IMG/VR virus record: IMGVR_UViG_3300028388_002326
Span: 1 to 35,687 of that record
Length of the DNA stretch: 35,687 nucleotides
Origin: a virus
Strand: one strand, 5' to 3'
Below are positions 24,569 to 31,437 of this stretch, one piece after another (position 1 is the first letter of the stretch; each line of letters opens with the position of its first letter). The position numbers were made by a program, and so were the translations under genes. The notes beneath the pieces are model-generated. The model was not told the origin of the DNA. It ran no database searches and saw nothing but the letters and a program-made list of their open reading frames with translations.

Positions 24569-25499
24569 ATGCTTCTGAAGCCTTCTCAAGGTCCTGCAGC
24601 CAGTAGGATGAACCGTTCTGCATCGTAACCAGTTCATTCTTAACCTTGTCTGCGGCCGACTTGGTGAATTTGAAGAACACATCTTCAGGGTAGTCAAACT
24701 CATTGCCGTAATGCTTGTTAAGATCCATACAGCGATCGTATACGTCTACAGCCTGAGCAACCTTAGTCAGTGTGTCTGCAGTGAGAACCTCTTCACCTTC
24801 TTCATTGAGACGACTGATAAGCTCTTTCATAGGAGCGGCAGCTTTTTTCTCAGACGTGGTCTTTGCACAAGCTACACGCCGCTTGATCTCTTTGACAGCG
24901 GCTTCCTTGGTCGTCAGCCCGTAACCGGCCATACATTGAATAGTATTTGGTACAGAAGAGATTGGGTAGCCTTCACGAATGTAAGCACCCATAATTTTCT
25001 GCGCTGCTTCCTTACGCATGGAGTACGTAAAGTTGCTACGATGTTCAACGATCTCTTCTGCAGACTTCTCTACAGCTTTACGATTATTAATCGGGAAGTA
25101 GTGAAGAGGCTTGCCATCATGTTTAACGGTCAGGGCGTAGTCTTCTTCCGTAGCTGCCACCTTCTCCGTCTTAGGGCGAAGATCTTCAGCTAGCTTATCC
25201 ATGTCAGGCTCAATATCCCAGAAGCGAGCCATGTCATTGAACTTCCGTTCAATGCGGGACGAGGCTCGTTTCGTGAATTTGTCTTTCTGTCTGACGAAAT
25301 AAGCGTATGATAGATAACAAGCTTCCTTTGTATGCACAGGGAACTGTTTACTGACTTGGTCAGCAAACGCCGTGTGCGGCAGCTTATCGACTTCTTCTGG
25401 TGTTGGCAAGCTTCCCTGCTTGACAAACTCAGGAAGATCAATTACCTTAGTAACTTGGTGGAAGTGTGTTAGCCCCATATCTGATACAGGATCGATCAT
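24549..25499 (-). CDS. Hypothetical virion-associated protein (fPvHT-motif)
   Basis: This is a 316-residue helix-rich protein. ATG 25499 has AAGGAG (complement of 25508-25513) eight bases upstream. Residues ~25-75 contain 'LPHTAFADQVSKQFPVHT', close to a motif ('dFA....r.fPi.t') that I recall from proteins associated with portal or head genes in large phages. The body is rich in Ala, Lys and Glu (KEAAVKEIKRRVACAKTTSEKK) with no enzymatic motif. Its start codon overlaps that of the divergent gene on the opposite strand. It ends inside the next minus-strand gene, where a frameshift is possible. A structural or internal-head role is a guess. Confidence 0.55.
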   Translation of the reverse strand: MIDPVSDMGLTHFHQVTKVIDLPEFVKQGSLPTPEEVDKLPHTAFADQVSKQFPVHTKEACYLSYAYFVRQKDKFTKRASSRIERKFNDMARFWDIEPDMDKLAEDLRPKTEKVAATEEDYALTVKHDGKPLHYFPINNRKAVEKSAEEIVEHRSNFTYSMRKEAAQKIMGAYIREGYPISSVPNTIQCMAGYGLTTKEAAVKEIKRRVACAKTTSEKKAAAPMKELISRLNEEGEEVLTADTLTKVAQAVDVYDRCMDLNKHYGNEFDYPEDVFFKFTKSAADKVKNELVTMQNGSSYWLQDLEKASEAFDALGR

Positions 25500-28041
25500 G
25501 GCAAAAGCTCCTTGTCTAGACGAGTTTATAACTACGGAATCAATTCTACAGCTGCTTAATTCTAGTGTCAAGACTATCCCTGCGGTAGTGGCCTGTCCTT
25601 GGGCCCCGGAAGATAAACTTTACTTGCTTCCTGATGGTGCCGGCTTGTACGCTTGCTCCGATGACTTTGCCGGTGACACCATAGAAGTCACAAAGAAAGT
25701 CTTCAACCTAAAGTCTACAGATCAGGCACTAAATAAGCTAGAAGAACATGGTTGTATTACCAGTGTTCGTGATATACCTGAAGAAGCCGTACTGAGCTAT
25801 GAGCTTGATTCAGCTAAACGAGCCTCCGTAAATGAGTTTATACAAAAACAGCGTGAAGCGCTAGGAAAGATGGATCTGAACCTAGATATTCTTTCTAGAA
25901 TCGGCTTGATGCCAGATAACATAGATCGGTGGCACACTGGATTAGGACAACACATCTTCTTTGCCAGAAAGCCCGCCCTAGAAGGTGTCCTCGGCACAAA
26001 GCTCGGCCTAAGAAACTCCAACGTTATGGTCTTGCCGTACTATGACATGCCGGGACGTGTATCCCGGCTTCGTTGTTTCTTCACTGTTGGCGGTACTGAC
26101 TGCGGATATGTAGACAGAGACATAGGATCCAGCGGTGGTCTGTTTATGACGGATACGGTTAGCCGTGGTGATCCACTGGCTATCGCTGTAGACGATCCTA
26201 TATTTGCTATGCAGCTGCAACGTAAGCATGCGAATATATCTAACAAACCGCTGCCGTTGGTGGTATATAATAGTGACACAGTTCACTGGAACGTCTGGGC
26301 TAACCGCATGGTCTTTTGGGGTAAAGACTATTCAGTTGAGCTGTTTAAGCAGGCTAAGCGGTTACCCAATTCAAGCGTATCAATACCGACCGGAACACTA
26401 ACACCGACAGCTATGATGAAGTTTGGCTCAGAGAGCTGGATGACGTCGGTAGTGCAGCAGGCCAAACCATGGGTAGTAGCACTAAAAGACTACATAACAA
26501 ACCTTGATGCTGAAAAAGCCGAGGCTGTAGTGCGGTCGTTGGAGCTGACTACAGAGGAACAGGGCCATCTACTGTATGAGTGTAACTCCGATGAGAAGGC
26601 GTTCATCAAGAACCTGTTTGATTCAGGCTACGTAGCAAAGACAGGATTCTTAGGAGACCGCAAACTGGTTGAAAGAAATGACGAGTGGTACTACGTAACT
26701 GCTAAGGGACGCATCTCTCGTATTGCAAACGCAACATTTGCCATAGAAAAAGTATTGGACTGTGGTGACGACGAACTTTATTACGGCTGTGAGCTGTGCC
26801 ATGAACAGAAAATGTACAAGTTTACGGCTCCGGCCGACGAGTTTACGCGCAACCCTACACGTTGGCTCCATAGGTATATGCTTGAAGAGGGTATAGGACT
26901 GCTACACGTACAGAAAGCATGGCAAAATAAGTTGATGGACGTAGCGCATACAATGTCGTCTTACAAGATTGAGCGGCAGAGTATGTCTACTCATGTTGGC
27001 TGGTCACCTGACTTCGTCAACTTTTCATTCCCGAATGTTACGTTATCTGACGGTAGAGTGGAGGTTGACTCGAAACCACTGCCGGGTAAGAACCTTCCGT
27101 GTACTGGAATAGACAAAAACCCACTTAGGAAGGCTGCCATAACCAATCTGCTGGAAGATACGCAGGTAAATAGGTACTTTTGGGCCACATTTATCACAGT
27201 TGTGGGCAATTTAACGTCAAAATACGTGGGAAGGCCTGAAAATAAGACCGTTTTTATGGGCAATCCGTACTTTTTTGAAATGTTTGCTGACATGCTAGGT
27301 CTTTGTACCGTACAACTGGTGTCAGGTAACCAAAAATACAACAAATCTGAGCTAAAATCTCTTAGAAATGACGATATTCCGTCGATTGTCTTCGCAGATG
27401 ACGTTGATGCAGCCTATTACAACTGGCAGGCGACTGGTGTTGTCACTACTGCTATACCATTTGTGAGTAATTTGACCGCTGAGATGCTATCCAGTCCAGA
27501 AATACAGTATATGATCACGAAAAGTGTTGATGGCAAGCTAAACCACATAGCCGCTGCGAAGAATTTGTTTGCTATGTACGTTAAAGACTTGCAGAGGAAC
27601 CGTGAATACTACATGGAAGAGTATGATACTACACTGGCCATGTCCTCTAACTTGCTTGCTGAGTGGGTAGAGGAGCGTCTACCAAACGCAGACACCACTA
27701 TTATCACTGAAGCACCGCTTCTTATACGTCATGGATCTCCAACAGGTAAGAGTAAGCCAGCAACAAAGCTGTATCATGTACTGTTTGCTGCAATAAAGGC
27801 CAAAAAACTAGGCGTTGGTAAGGTTGGAGTTAAGGGTAAGAAGAAGACGCCTGTCATGATAGGCGACTCATACGTGCATATACATAAGTATGGGATCACC
27901 TCGTTTCCTACTGGGTTTAACCTTGAGTCACTTGTACACAATGCAAAAGGATTGATGGAAAACTCTGACGAAGATTTCCTGCTTGATAAGAAAATCTGGG
28001 ACAAAGAACTGTCGGTCTGGAATGCCCACCAAATAGCTTAA
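25498..28041 (+). CDS. Primase/helicase-like protein, apparently degraded NTPase
   Basis: This is an 847-residue protein. Start ATG 25498 has AGGA at 25488-25491. Residues 30-80 look like a primase zinc-ribbon region that lost most Cys ('VVACPW...GAGLYACSDDFAGDTIEVTKKVFNLKSTDQALNKL'). Residues ~175-240 resemble a TOPRIM entry ('NVMVLPYYDMPGRVSRLRCF', then 'DPLAIAVDDPIFAMQL'). Residues ~560-660 follow the order of a helicase core: 'RYFWATFITVV', then 'NKTVFMGNPYFFEMFADMLG' where a Walker A loop is expected, then 'IPSIVFADDVDAA' like Walker B. The Walker A GK[S/T] is absent. It may be a degenerate primase-helicase with a structural or regulatory role, or an unrelated protein; this is fold-order inference only. 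It is the sole plus-strand gene between two minus blocks. Confidence 0.5.
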   Translation: MAKAPCLDEFITTESILQLLNSSVKTIPAVVACPWAPEDKLYLLPDGAGLYACSDDFAGDTIEVTKKVFNLKSTDQALNKLEEHGCITSVRDIPEEAVLSYELDSAKRASVNEFIQKQREALGKMDLNLDILSRIGLMPDNIDRWHTGLGQHIFFARKPALEGVLGTKLGLRNSNVMVLPYYDMPGRVSRLRCFFTVGGTDCGYVDRDIGSSGGLFMTDTVSRGDPLAIAVDDPIFAMQLQRKHANISNKPLPLVVYNSDTVHWNVWANRMVFWGKDYSVELFKQAKRLPNSSVSIPTGTLTPTAMMKFGSESWMTSVVQQAKPWVVALKDYITNLDAEKAEAVVRSLELTTEEQGHLLYECNSDEKAFIKNLFDSGYVAKTGFLGDRKLVERNDEWYYVTAKGRISRIANATFAIEKVLDCGDDELYYGCELCHEQKMYKFTAPADEFTRNPTRWLHRYMLEEGIGLLHVQKAWQNKLMDVAHTMSSYKIERQSMSTHVGWSPDFVNFSFPNVTLSDGRVEVDSKPLPGKNLPCTGIDKNPLRKAAITNLLEDTQVNRYFWATFITVVGNLTSKYVGRPENKTVFMGNPYFFEMFADMLGLCTVQLVSGNQKYNKSELKSLRNDDIPSIVFADDVDAAYYNWQATGVVTTAIPFVSNLTAEMLSSPEIQYMITKSVDGKLNHIAAAKNLFAMYVKDLQRNREYYMEEYDTTLAMSSNLLAEWVEERLPNADTTIITEAPLLIRHGSPTGKSKPATKLYHVLFAAIKAKKLGVGKVGVKGKKKTPVMIGDSYVHIHKYGITSFPTGFNLESLVHNAKGLMENSDEDFLLDKKIWDKELSVWNAHQIA

Positions 28042-28073
28042 AAACCACTAAAAATGCGTTAGTATATAGTAGC

Positions 28074-28093
28074 GCTGATAAATTGCTATCAGC
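28074..28093. terminator. Small hairpin downstream of 25498 gene
   Basis: GCTGATA, six-base loop AATTGC, TATCAGC: a perfect seven-base-pair stem 33 bases after the stop of the plus-strand gene. It has no U-run and may act together with the larger hairpin that follows. Confidence 0.5.
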
Positions 28094-28104
28094 CAGCTCA
28101 TTTT

Positions 28105-28147
28105 GACTGCCTTCATCTACGCCATTTGTGCGTGGGTGAAGGCAGTC
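28105..28147. terminator. Long 18-bp hairpin between convergent genes
   Basis: An 18-base stem beginning GACTGCCTTC pairs fully with an arm ending GAAGGCAGTC, with two T-G (U-G) wobbles and a seven-base loop. It lies in the 125-base gap between the plus-strand gene ending at 28041 and the minus-strand terminase ending at 28167. On the plus strand it is followed by CTCCATTTTTC. It probably ends transcription from both directions or blocks read-through into the opposing gene. Confidence 0.75.
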
Positions 28148-28166
28148 GGCTCTCCATTTTTCTTAG

Positions 28167-29768
28167 CTATTGGATGATATCAGTTGGTGCGTCTACATCT
28201 GGTTTGACACCATATATAGCTTCCCATTCCTCAACGCTCATGCCCGCGTCCTTGAACTCATTTAGTTCGTTCTCAGTCAGTGATCTAGTAGTCACAGACT
28301 CTATAAGGTCAGGCCATTTTCCGTTGAGGTGGAAGGATGCTATAGCAGCGAAGTTAAGTGCATGAGCAAAGTCATCGCATTGATTTGCAGACTTACGAAC
28401 AAGGTACGTGTCGGCACCTCGCTTGGAGTCAATTTTCTCTTCGATGAGCGCTAGGATGTCGATAAGAAGATCACTACATGACTTCCATTGTGGGAAGTGT
28501 ATGTAGCCGTTTTTAATACATTCAATCAATAGAAGGAGGGATTTGGTTTTATCAATTGAGTAGTACGGCCGTCTCACAGTCTCAGTGGTTTCATGAAAGG
28601 TAACAATCTCTTTTGTCCATGCTGCCACATAAGAAAATGGTAAGACGGCCTGCATGTTGAATCCGGCGTGTGACATGAACGTGTCTCGCATACCGGCAGT
28701 ACCACCAGCATCATGGGCAAGTATATGGCAGCTGAACGCTTTGAACAGTGCCATAGCTCTTGCAACTTCCTGCCCCGGTTCAGGGAGGTGACCCAACGTT
28801 TCACCGTACAGTAGATCCACCCTGCCGTCAGGCCGCATACCGGTAATGGCCAGCTTGGTAAAACTTAGAGTGTCCTCGCCTCGACCACCCCAGTCTATGC
28901 CTAGCGCACGGAACATGTAACCGTCGATCAATTGACGAGACGTGTTAATGTCCATGCTTATAGGAAGGGTAGCAGCACGCCTAAGGTCAGTCTCTGTGAT
29001 TAGCTTTGCACCGATGTCACAGCTCTCACCAAGCACTTCGTTGTAGAAGGTGCGTTTTGGTATAGCACCTTGTTTGGCAGCCACAATCTTACGCCAGTTT
29101 CTCTTGTCCTCATAATGGAACGGAAGGATAAACTGTGGAACGTGGTAGCCGACGTATTCACCCCGCTTCTCAGGTTTGTTGTGATACCAGTAGCCTTTTG
29201 TACCGTCAATTGGTGACATACACTTTGCACAGATTAAGGTGTCATCACCGATCATCTTGAGCCCATCTCCATCGATACACGGATCATTGGTGTATCCGCA
29301 ATCGCATGGAATGTGCCACTCCGCCATCGACGACTTACACCATTCGACTTCTATCGTATTGTCGAGAGTCTTCGGTGTGCCAGATAGATCGGTGATGCGC
29401 CAGTTAGATCTACCCATCGTCTGTTCAATTTCAGGGATAAAGGCGGGGTCAATGTCCTGACAGTTGTGTACAGCTATGCCATTAACGAGGAGTGTGTGGT
29501 GATTCTCTGTCTCTACGTCCCACACTTCAGTCTCGCCCACGTACTCAATGGACACTATCTCTACTGGGACAAGCTTGTCGCCTTCTTTTGGCGGGCTTCC
29601 GAGTTTCTGCAGTTCTGCCTGTGCTTCGCCTTCTTGCATCCACTTTTTGAGCAGGCGATCGTCGGTGCATCTTTTCTTCGGTGCCCCCGAGGGATAAGGT
29701 CCCCGCAAAAGCTGCACGATACCATCTCTATAGGCTTGGGATTCTCGGCTTTCTTCTTGGCTCGCCAA
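28167..29768 (-). CDS. terL: Terminase large subunit, C-terminal half with C-intein
   Basis: This frame encodes the intein C-terminus and the rest of TerL. The C-intein reads 'VEIVSIEYVGETEVWDVETENH' in blocks, then HTLLVNGIAVHN with the terminal His-Asn, and the +1 extein residue is Cys (codon 29462-29460). The extein continues with coupling motif 'DLSGTP', a zinc-like CDCGY...CAKC, and the RNase H-like nuclease: 'GIDWGGRGED' (first Asp), 'LAHDAGGTAG' (second), 'QCDDFAHALNFA' (third). TTG 29768 and ATG 29639 are possible independent starts; neither has a good ribosome site. Its frame is offset from the N-terminal half, so the enzyme needs trans-splicing or a net -1 frameshift. Spliced TerL would be about 615 residues. 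Cellular role: DNA packaging at the portal. Confidence 0.85.
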   Translation of the reverse strand: MASQEESRESQAYRDGIVQLLRGPYPSGAPKKRCTDDRLLKKWMQEGEAQAELQKLGSPPKEGDKLVPVEIVSIEYVGETEVWDVETENHHTLLVNGIAVHNCQDIDPAFIPEIEQTMGRSNWRITDLSGTPKTLDNTIEVEWCKSSMAEWHIPCDCGYTNDPCIDGDGLKMIGDDTLICAKCMSPIDGTKGYWYHNKPEKRGEYVGYHVPQFILPFHYEDKRNWRKIVAAKQGAIPKRTFYNEVLGESCDIGAKLITETDLRRAATLPISMDINTSRQLIDGYMFRALGIDWGGRGEDTLSFTKLAITGMRPDGRVDLLYGETLGHLPEPGQEVARAMALFKAFSCHILAHDAGGTAGMRDTFMSHAGFNMQAVLPFSYVAAWTKEIVTFHETTETVRRPYYSIDKTKSLLLLIECIKNGYIHFPQWKSCSDLLIDILALIEEKIDSKRGADTYLVRKSANQCDDFAHALNFAAIASFHLNGKWPDLIESVTTRSLTENELNEFKDAGMSVEEWEAIYGVKPDVDAPTDIIQ

Positions 29769-30871
29769 GCTTTCTTGTACTCGTTCTGGGCGATTTGTTG
29801 ATGTAGCGTTGATTGAGTATCCAGTGCCGTTTGCGTTGACATTCGTAACTGCCGCACACGATCATCCTGTTCTGATCGTCCGAGCGGTTCTTCCGAAGTA
29901 TCTCCTCTTGGCAGAACATGCACGTCAGCACCTTGTCGGCGGACACCGTCGACTCTGGTATCACTGTCTTGTATGTCATACTCTCGTGAATGTGTGGCTT
30001 CACCATCTCGATGAACTTCAGTGCAGCATCTTTGTTCATGTTGATGTAGTACCCACCTTTTCTGTTCTGATACCGGCTGTCCTGTCGTAGCTCGGCCATT
30101 ATTCCGCGCTTCCTCAGGTGGTTCACTAGAAGCTGTACCCCCCGTTTGTTGAAGTTGTGAACCGACAGTTGTACAGTCGTTTGCAGTTTGCCTATCGAAC
30201 CGTCGTCCATGTAGAAGTACGCCCAGCTCACCGGAGTCAACTGGTCTGTCCATGCCTTGGTTACAGTCTTTTTTACCCTCTTGGTCCTGCCGTCCACCTT
30301 GTAGCACAGACCCTGTAAGAAGTCGAATACCGGGGAGGTCACTGTCGTAAAAACACAGCTTTTGTTCCCCCAGCCTTTGTTCTCTACTATCTTCGCTGGG
30401 GTACGTACGTAGTCCTGTAATAGACCGGCCTTGTGGTGACAGTACTCTGCTTGAATCTCCCCGTGTGTCATGTAAATACGACCCACTTTTGATCCGTCCG
30501 GTTTCTGCATCCAGTTCATGGCTCCATCCCCTAAGAGCATCCCGAGGATAGCCTCCCGAAGAAACCCAGTCACGGGACGGAGCTTTGTTTCCTGTATATT
30601 GTTCGTAGGCATAGTCAAGTATCTCCTGCAGATGTGTCCAACCTTGGTCCGTGTACAACAACTCGTTTGCCGTACACGATAGTGTTCGACCGTCTGCAAG
30701 TGTAATCTTCCACGTTGGGCGAGTACCTTTACAGACGACGTCGGTTACTGTGTCTGTAACTATACTGCCTTCTTTGTCGAATGTCAAGATAGTGTCTTTA
30801 ACATTTAAATCGTGGCCAATATACTTGATCGTATTCTCATAAGTCGTTACTGTGGAAAGCTTTATAAGGCA
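29463..30871 (-). other. Intein in terminase Walker B (1,409 bp, three frames)
   Basis: The intein begins at C185 of the N-terminal frame (codon 30871-30869) immediately after 'RVHADE', the Walker B Asp-Glu, and ends with VHN just before Cys-Gln-Asp of the C-extein. N-terminal blocks are 'CLIKLSTVTTY' and 'KITLADGRTLSCTANELLYT'. The usual block B His (T-x-x-H) is Glu here (T-A-N-E). The intein length 1,409 is not a multiple of three, so the halves are one base out of frame. A LAGLIDADG gene sits in a third frame between the splicing halves. The general shape is close to split inteins of the gp41-1 type, a comparison made from memory of that sequence. Confidence 0.85.
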
Positions 30872-31423
30872 TTCGTCCGCGTGTACTCTATCCGCTGGTA
30901 TACCTCTCACTCTGTCTGCATCAAGGAAGGCAAAGGAGAAGTGCATCATCGATTGGTTGATAAACGTCTTCTGCAGCACGCTCTTTTCGCATTTAGTATC
31001 AACCATAGCTGGAGCAATCGGGGAGTACTCAATCAGTGGTCGTACGTAGTTACTACTGAATCTGCGGGTCATCTCATACTGTGGTGTGACAGTCAGCGTC
31101 TGAAAAAACGGAATCATAGCAGACAGCATGATGGTCTTCGCCGCAAAGCTAGATGACTTACCAACCTGACGAGCGGTCTTCAGTATACTTCTTGGAGTGA
31201 GTGAAAGGTTAAACAGCGGGTGGAACTGGGGAAACATTCCGTCTGTAAACGGCTTCTGGCGAACGTGGATCATAGAGCCCAGCACAGGTATTAGAGAGTC
31301 AGTCTCATTGACGATACACACCGAAGCGGCTATAATATCTTGTACATGCTTATTCTGCTCCTTGAGGGGTAGTTTGTCTATCTCGGTAAGAAACAATAAA
31401 GCATCGTTAACAGATTTAAACAT
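29561..31423 (-). CDS. terL: Terminase large subunit, N-terminal half with N-intein and long extension
   Basis: This is a 620-residue frame from ATG 31423, with GGAG (31431-31434, minus strand) seven bases upstream. Residues 1-184 are the TerL ATPase: Walker A 'TARQVGKSSS' (83-92), adenine-region 'TVTPQYE', and Walker B ending 'VHADE' (180-184). The N-intein follows from C185 to about residue 275. The last ~345 residues overlap the endonuclease gene in another frame. Most of this extension looks like a shadow, but its end holds a good zinc finger 'CSFC..C....C' (C-x2-C-x17-C-x4-C), like the one in the endonuclease. The frame has no stop for about 1 kb after the intein blocks, which is notable. 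Confidence 0.8.
   Translation of the reverse strand: MFKSVNDALLFLTEIDKLPLKEQNKHVQDIIAASVCIVNETDSLIPVLGSMIHVRQKPFTDGMFPQFHPLFNLSLTPRSILKTARQVGKSSSFAAKTIMLSAMIPFFQTLTVTPQYEMTRRFSSNYVRPLIEYSPIAPAMVDTKCEKSVLQKTFINQSMMHFSFAFLDADRVRGIPADRVHADECLIKLSTVTTYENTIKYIGHDLNVKDTILTFDKEGSIVTDTVTDVVCKGTRPTWKITLADGRTLSCTANELLYTDQGWTHLQEILDYAYEQYTGNKAPSRDWVSSGGYPRDALRGWSHELDAETGRIKSGSYLHDTRGDSSRVLSPQGRSITGLRTYPSEDSREQRLGEQKLCFYDSDLPGIRLLTGSVLQGGRQDQEGKKDCNQGMDRPVDSGELGVLLHGRRFDRQTANDCTTVGSQLQQTGGTASSEPPEEARNNGRATTGQPVSEQKRWVLHQHEQRCCTEVHRDGEATHSREYDIQDSDTRVDGVRRQGADVHVLPRGDTSEEPLGRSEQDDRVRQLRMSTQTALDTQSTLHQQIAQNEYKKAWRAKKKAENPKPIEMVSCSFCGDLIPRGHRRKDAPTIACSKSGCKKAKHRQNCRNSEARQKKATSLSQ
29728..30612 (-). CDS. LAGLIDADG homing endonuclease nested in the terL intein
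   Basis: This 294-residue protein starts at ATG 30612, with AGGAG (complement of 30623-30627) ten bases upstream, so it has its own translation start. Two LAGLIDADG-type motifs are visible: 'AILGMLLGDGAM' (21-32) and 'PVSWAYFYMDDGSI' (127-140), with the family's expected separation. Residues 231-258 form a zinc finger, C-x2-C-x18-C-x4-C, followed by a basic helix. Known family role: double-strand cleavage at the unoccupied target to copy the element. The frame is +1 relative to the terminase N-half, so it is overprinted and free-standing rather than fused. Its last ~20 residues look like a shadow; a one-base A insertion near 29794-29796 would extend it through the second zinc finger. Confidence 0.88.
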   Translation of the reverse strand: MPTNNIQETKLRPVTGFLREAILGMLLGDGAMNWMQKPDGSKVGRIYMTHGEIQAEYCHHKAGLLQDYVRTPAKIVENKGWGNKSCVFTTVTSPVFDFLQGLCYKVDGRTKRVKKTVTKAWTDQLTPVSWAYFYMDDGSIGKLQTTVQLSVHNFNKRGVQLLVNHLRKRGIMAELRQDSRYQNRKGGYYINMNKDAALKFIEMVKPHIHESMTYKTVIPESTVSADKVLTCMFCQEEILRKNRSDDQNRMIVCGSYECQRKRHWILNQRYINKSPRTSTRKLGEPRRKPRIPSL

Positions 31424-31434
31424 AAGGAGTCTCC
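31424..31434. promoter_or_regulatory. Palindromic Shine-Dalgarno serving two divergent genes
   Basis: The bases AAGGAGTCTCC hold GGAG-T-CTCC, a nine-base palindrome. On the plus strand GGAG (31426-31429) lies eight bases before ATG 31438. On the minus strand GGAG (31434-31431) lies seven bases before ATG 31423 of terL. The two start codons are only 14 bases apart, so any promoter must sit inside the opposite gene. Confidence 0.8.
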
Positions 31435-31437
31435 ACC

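Noticed and set aside
24569-24703. Upstream extension of the 24290 gene to 24703
   Set aside because: This part is a shadow of the overlapping 24549-25499 gene, whose frame there looks like real protein; the TTG at 24568 is a better limit.
25372-25497. Longer N-terminus for the 25498 gene
   Set aside because: The extra residues only mirror the coding strand of the divergent gene, and ATG 25498 has a ribosome site.
29690-29710. Canonical -1 slippery heptamer joining the TerL N-half frame to the C-half frame
   Set aside because: A-runs such as TCAAAAAGT are present in the overlap, but none fits X-XXY-YYZ in the correct frame, so programmed frameshifting is only a possibility.
30613-30699. Longer N-terminus for the LAGLIDADG gene from TTG 30699
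   Set aside because: The added residues are an out-of-frame reading of the N-intein; ATG 30612 has AGGAG at proper spacing.
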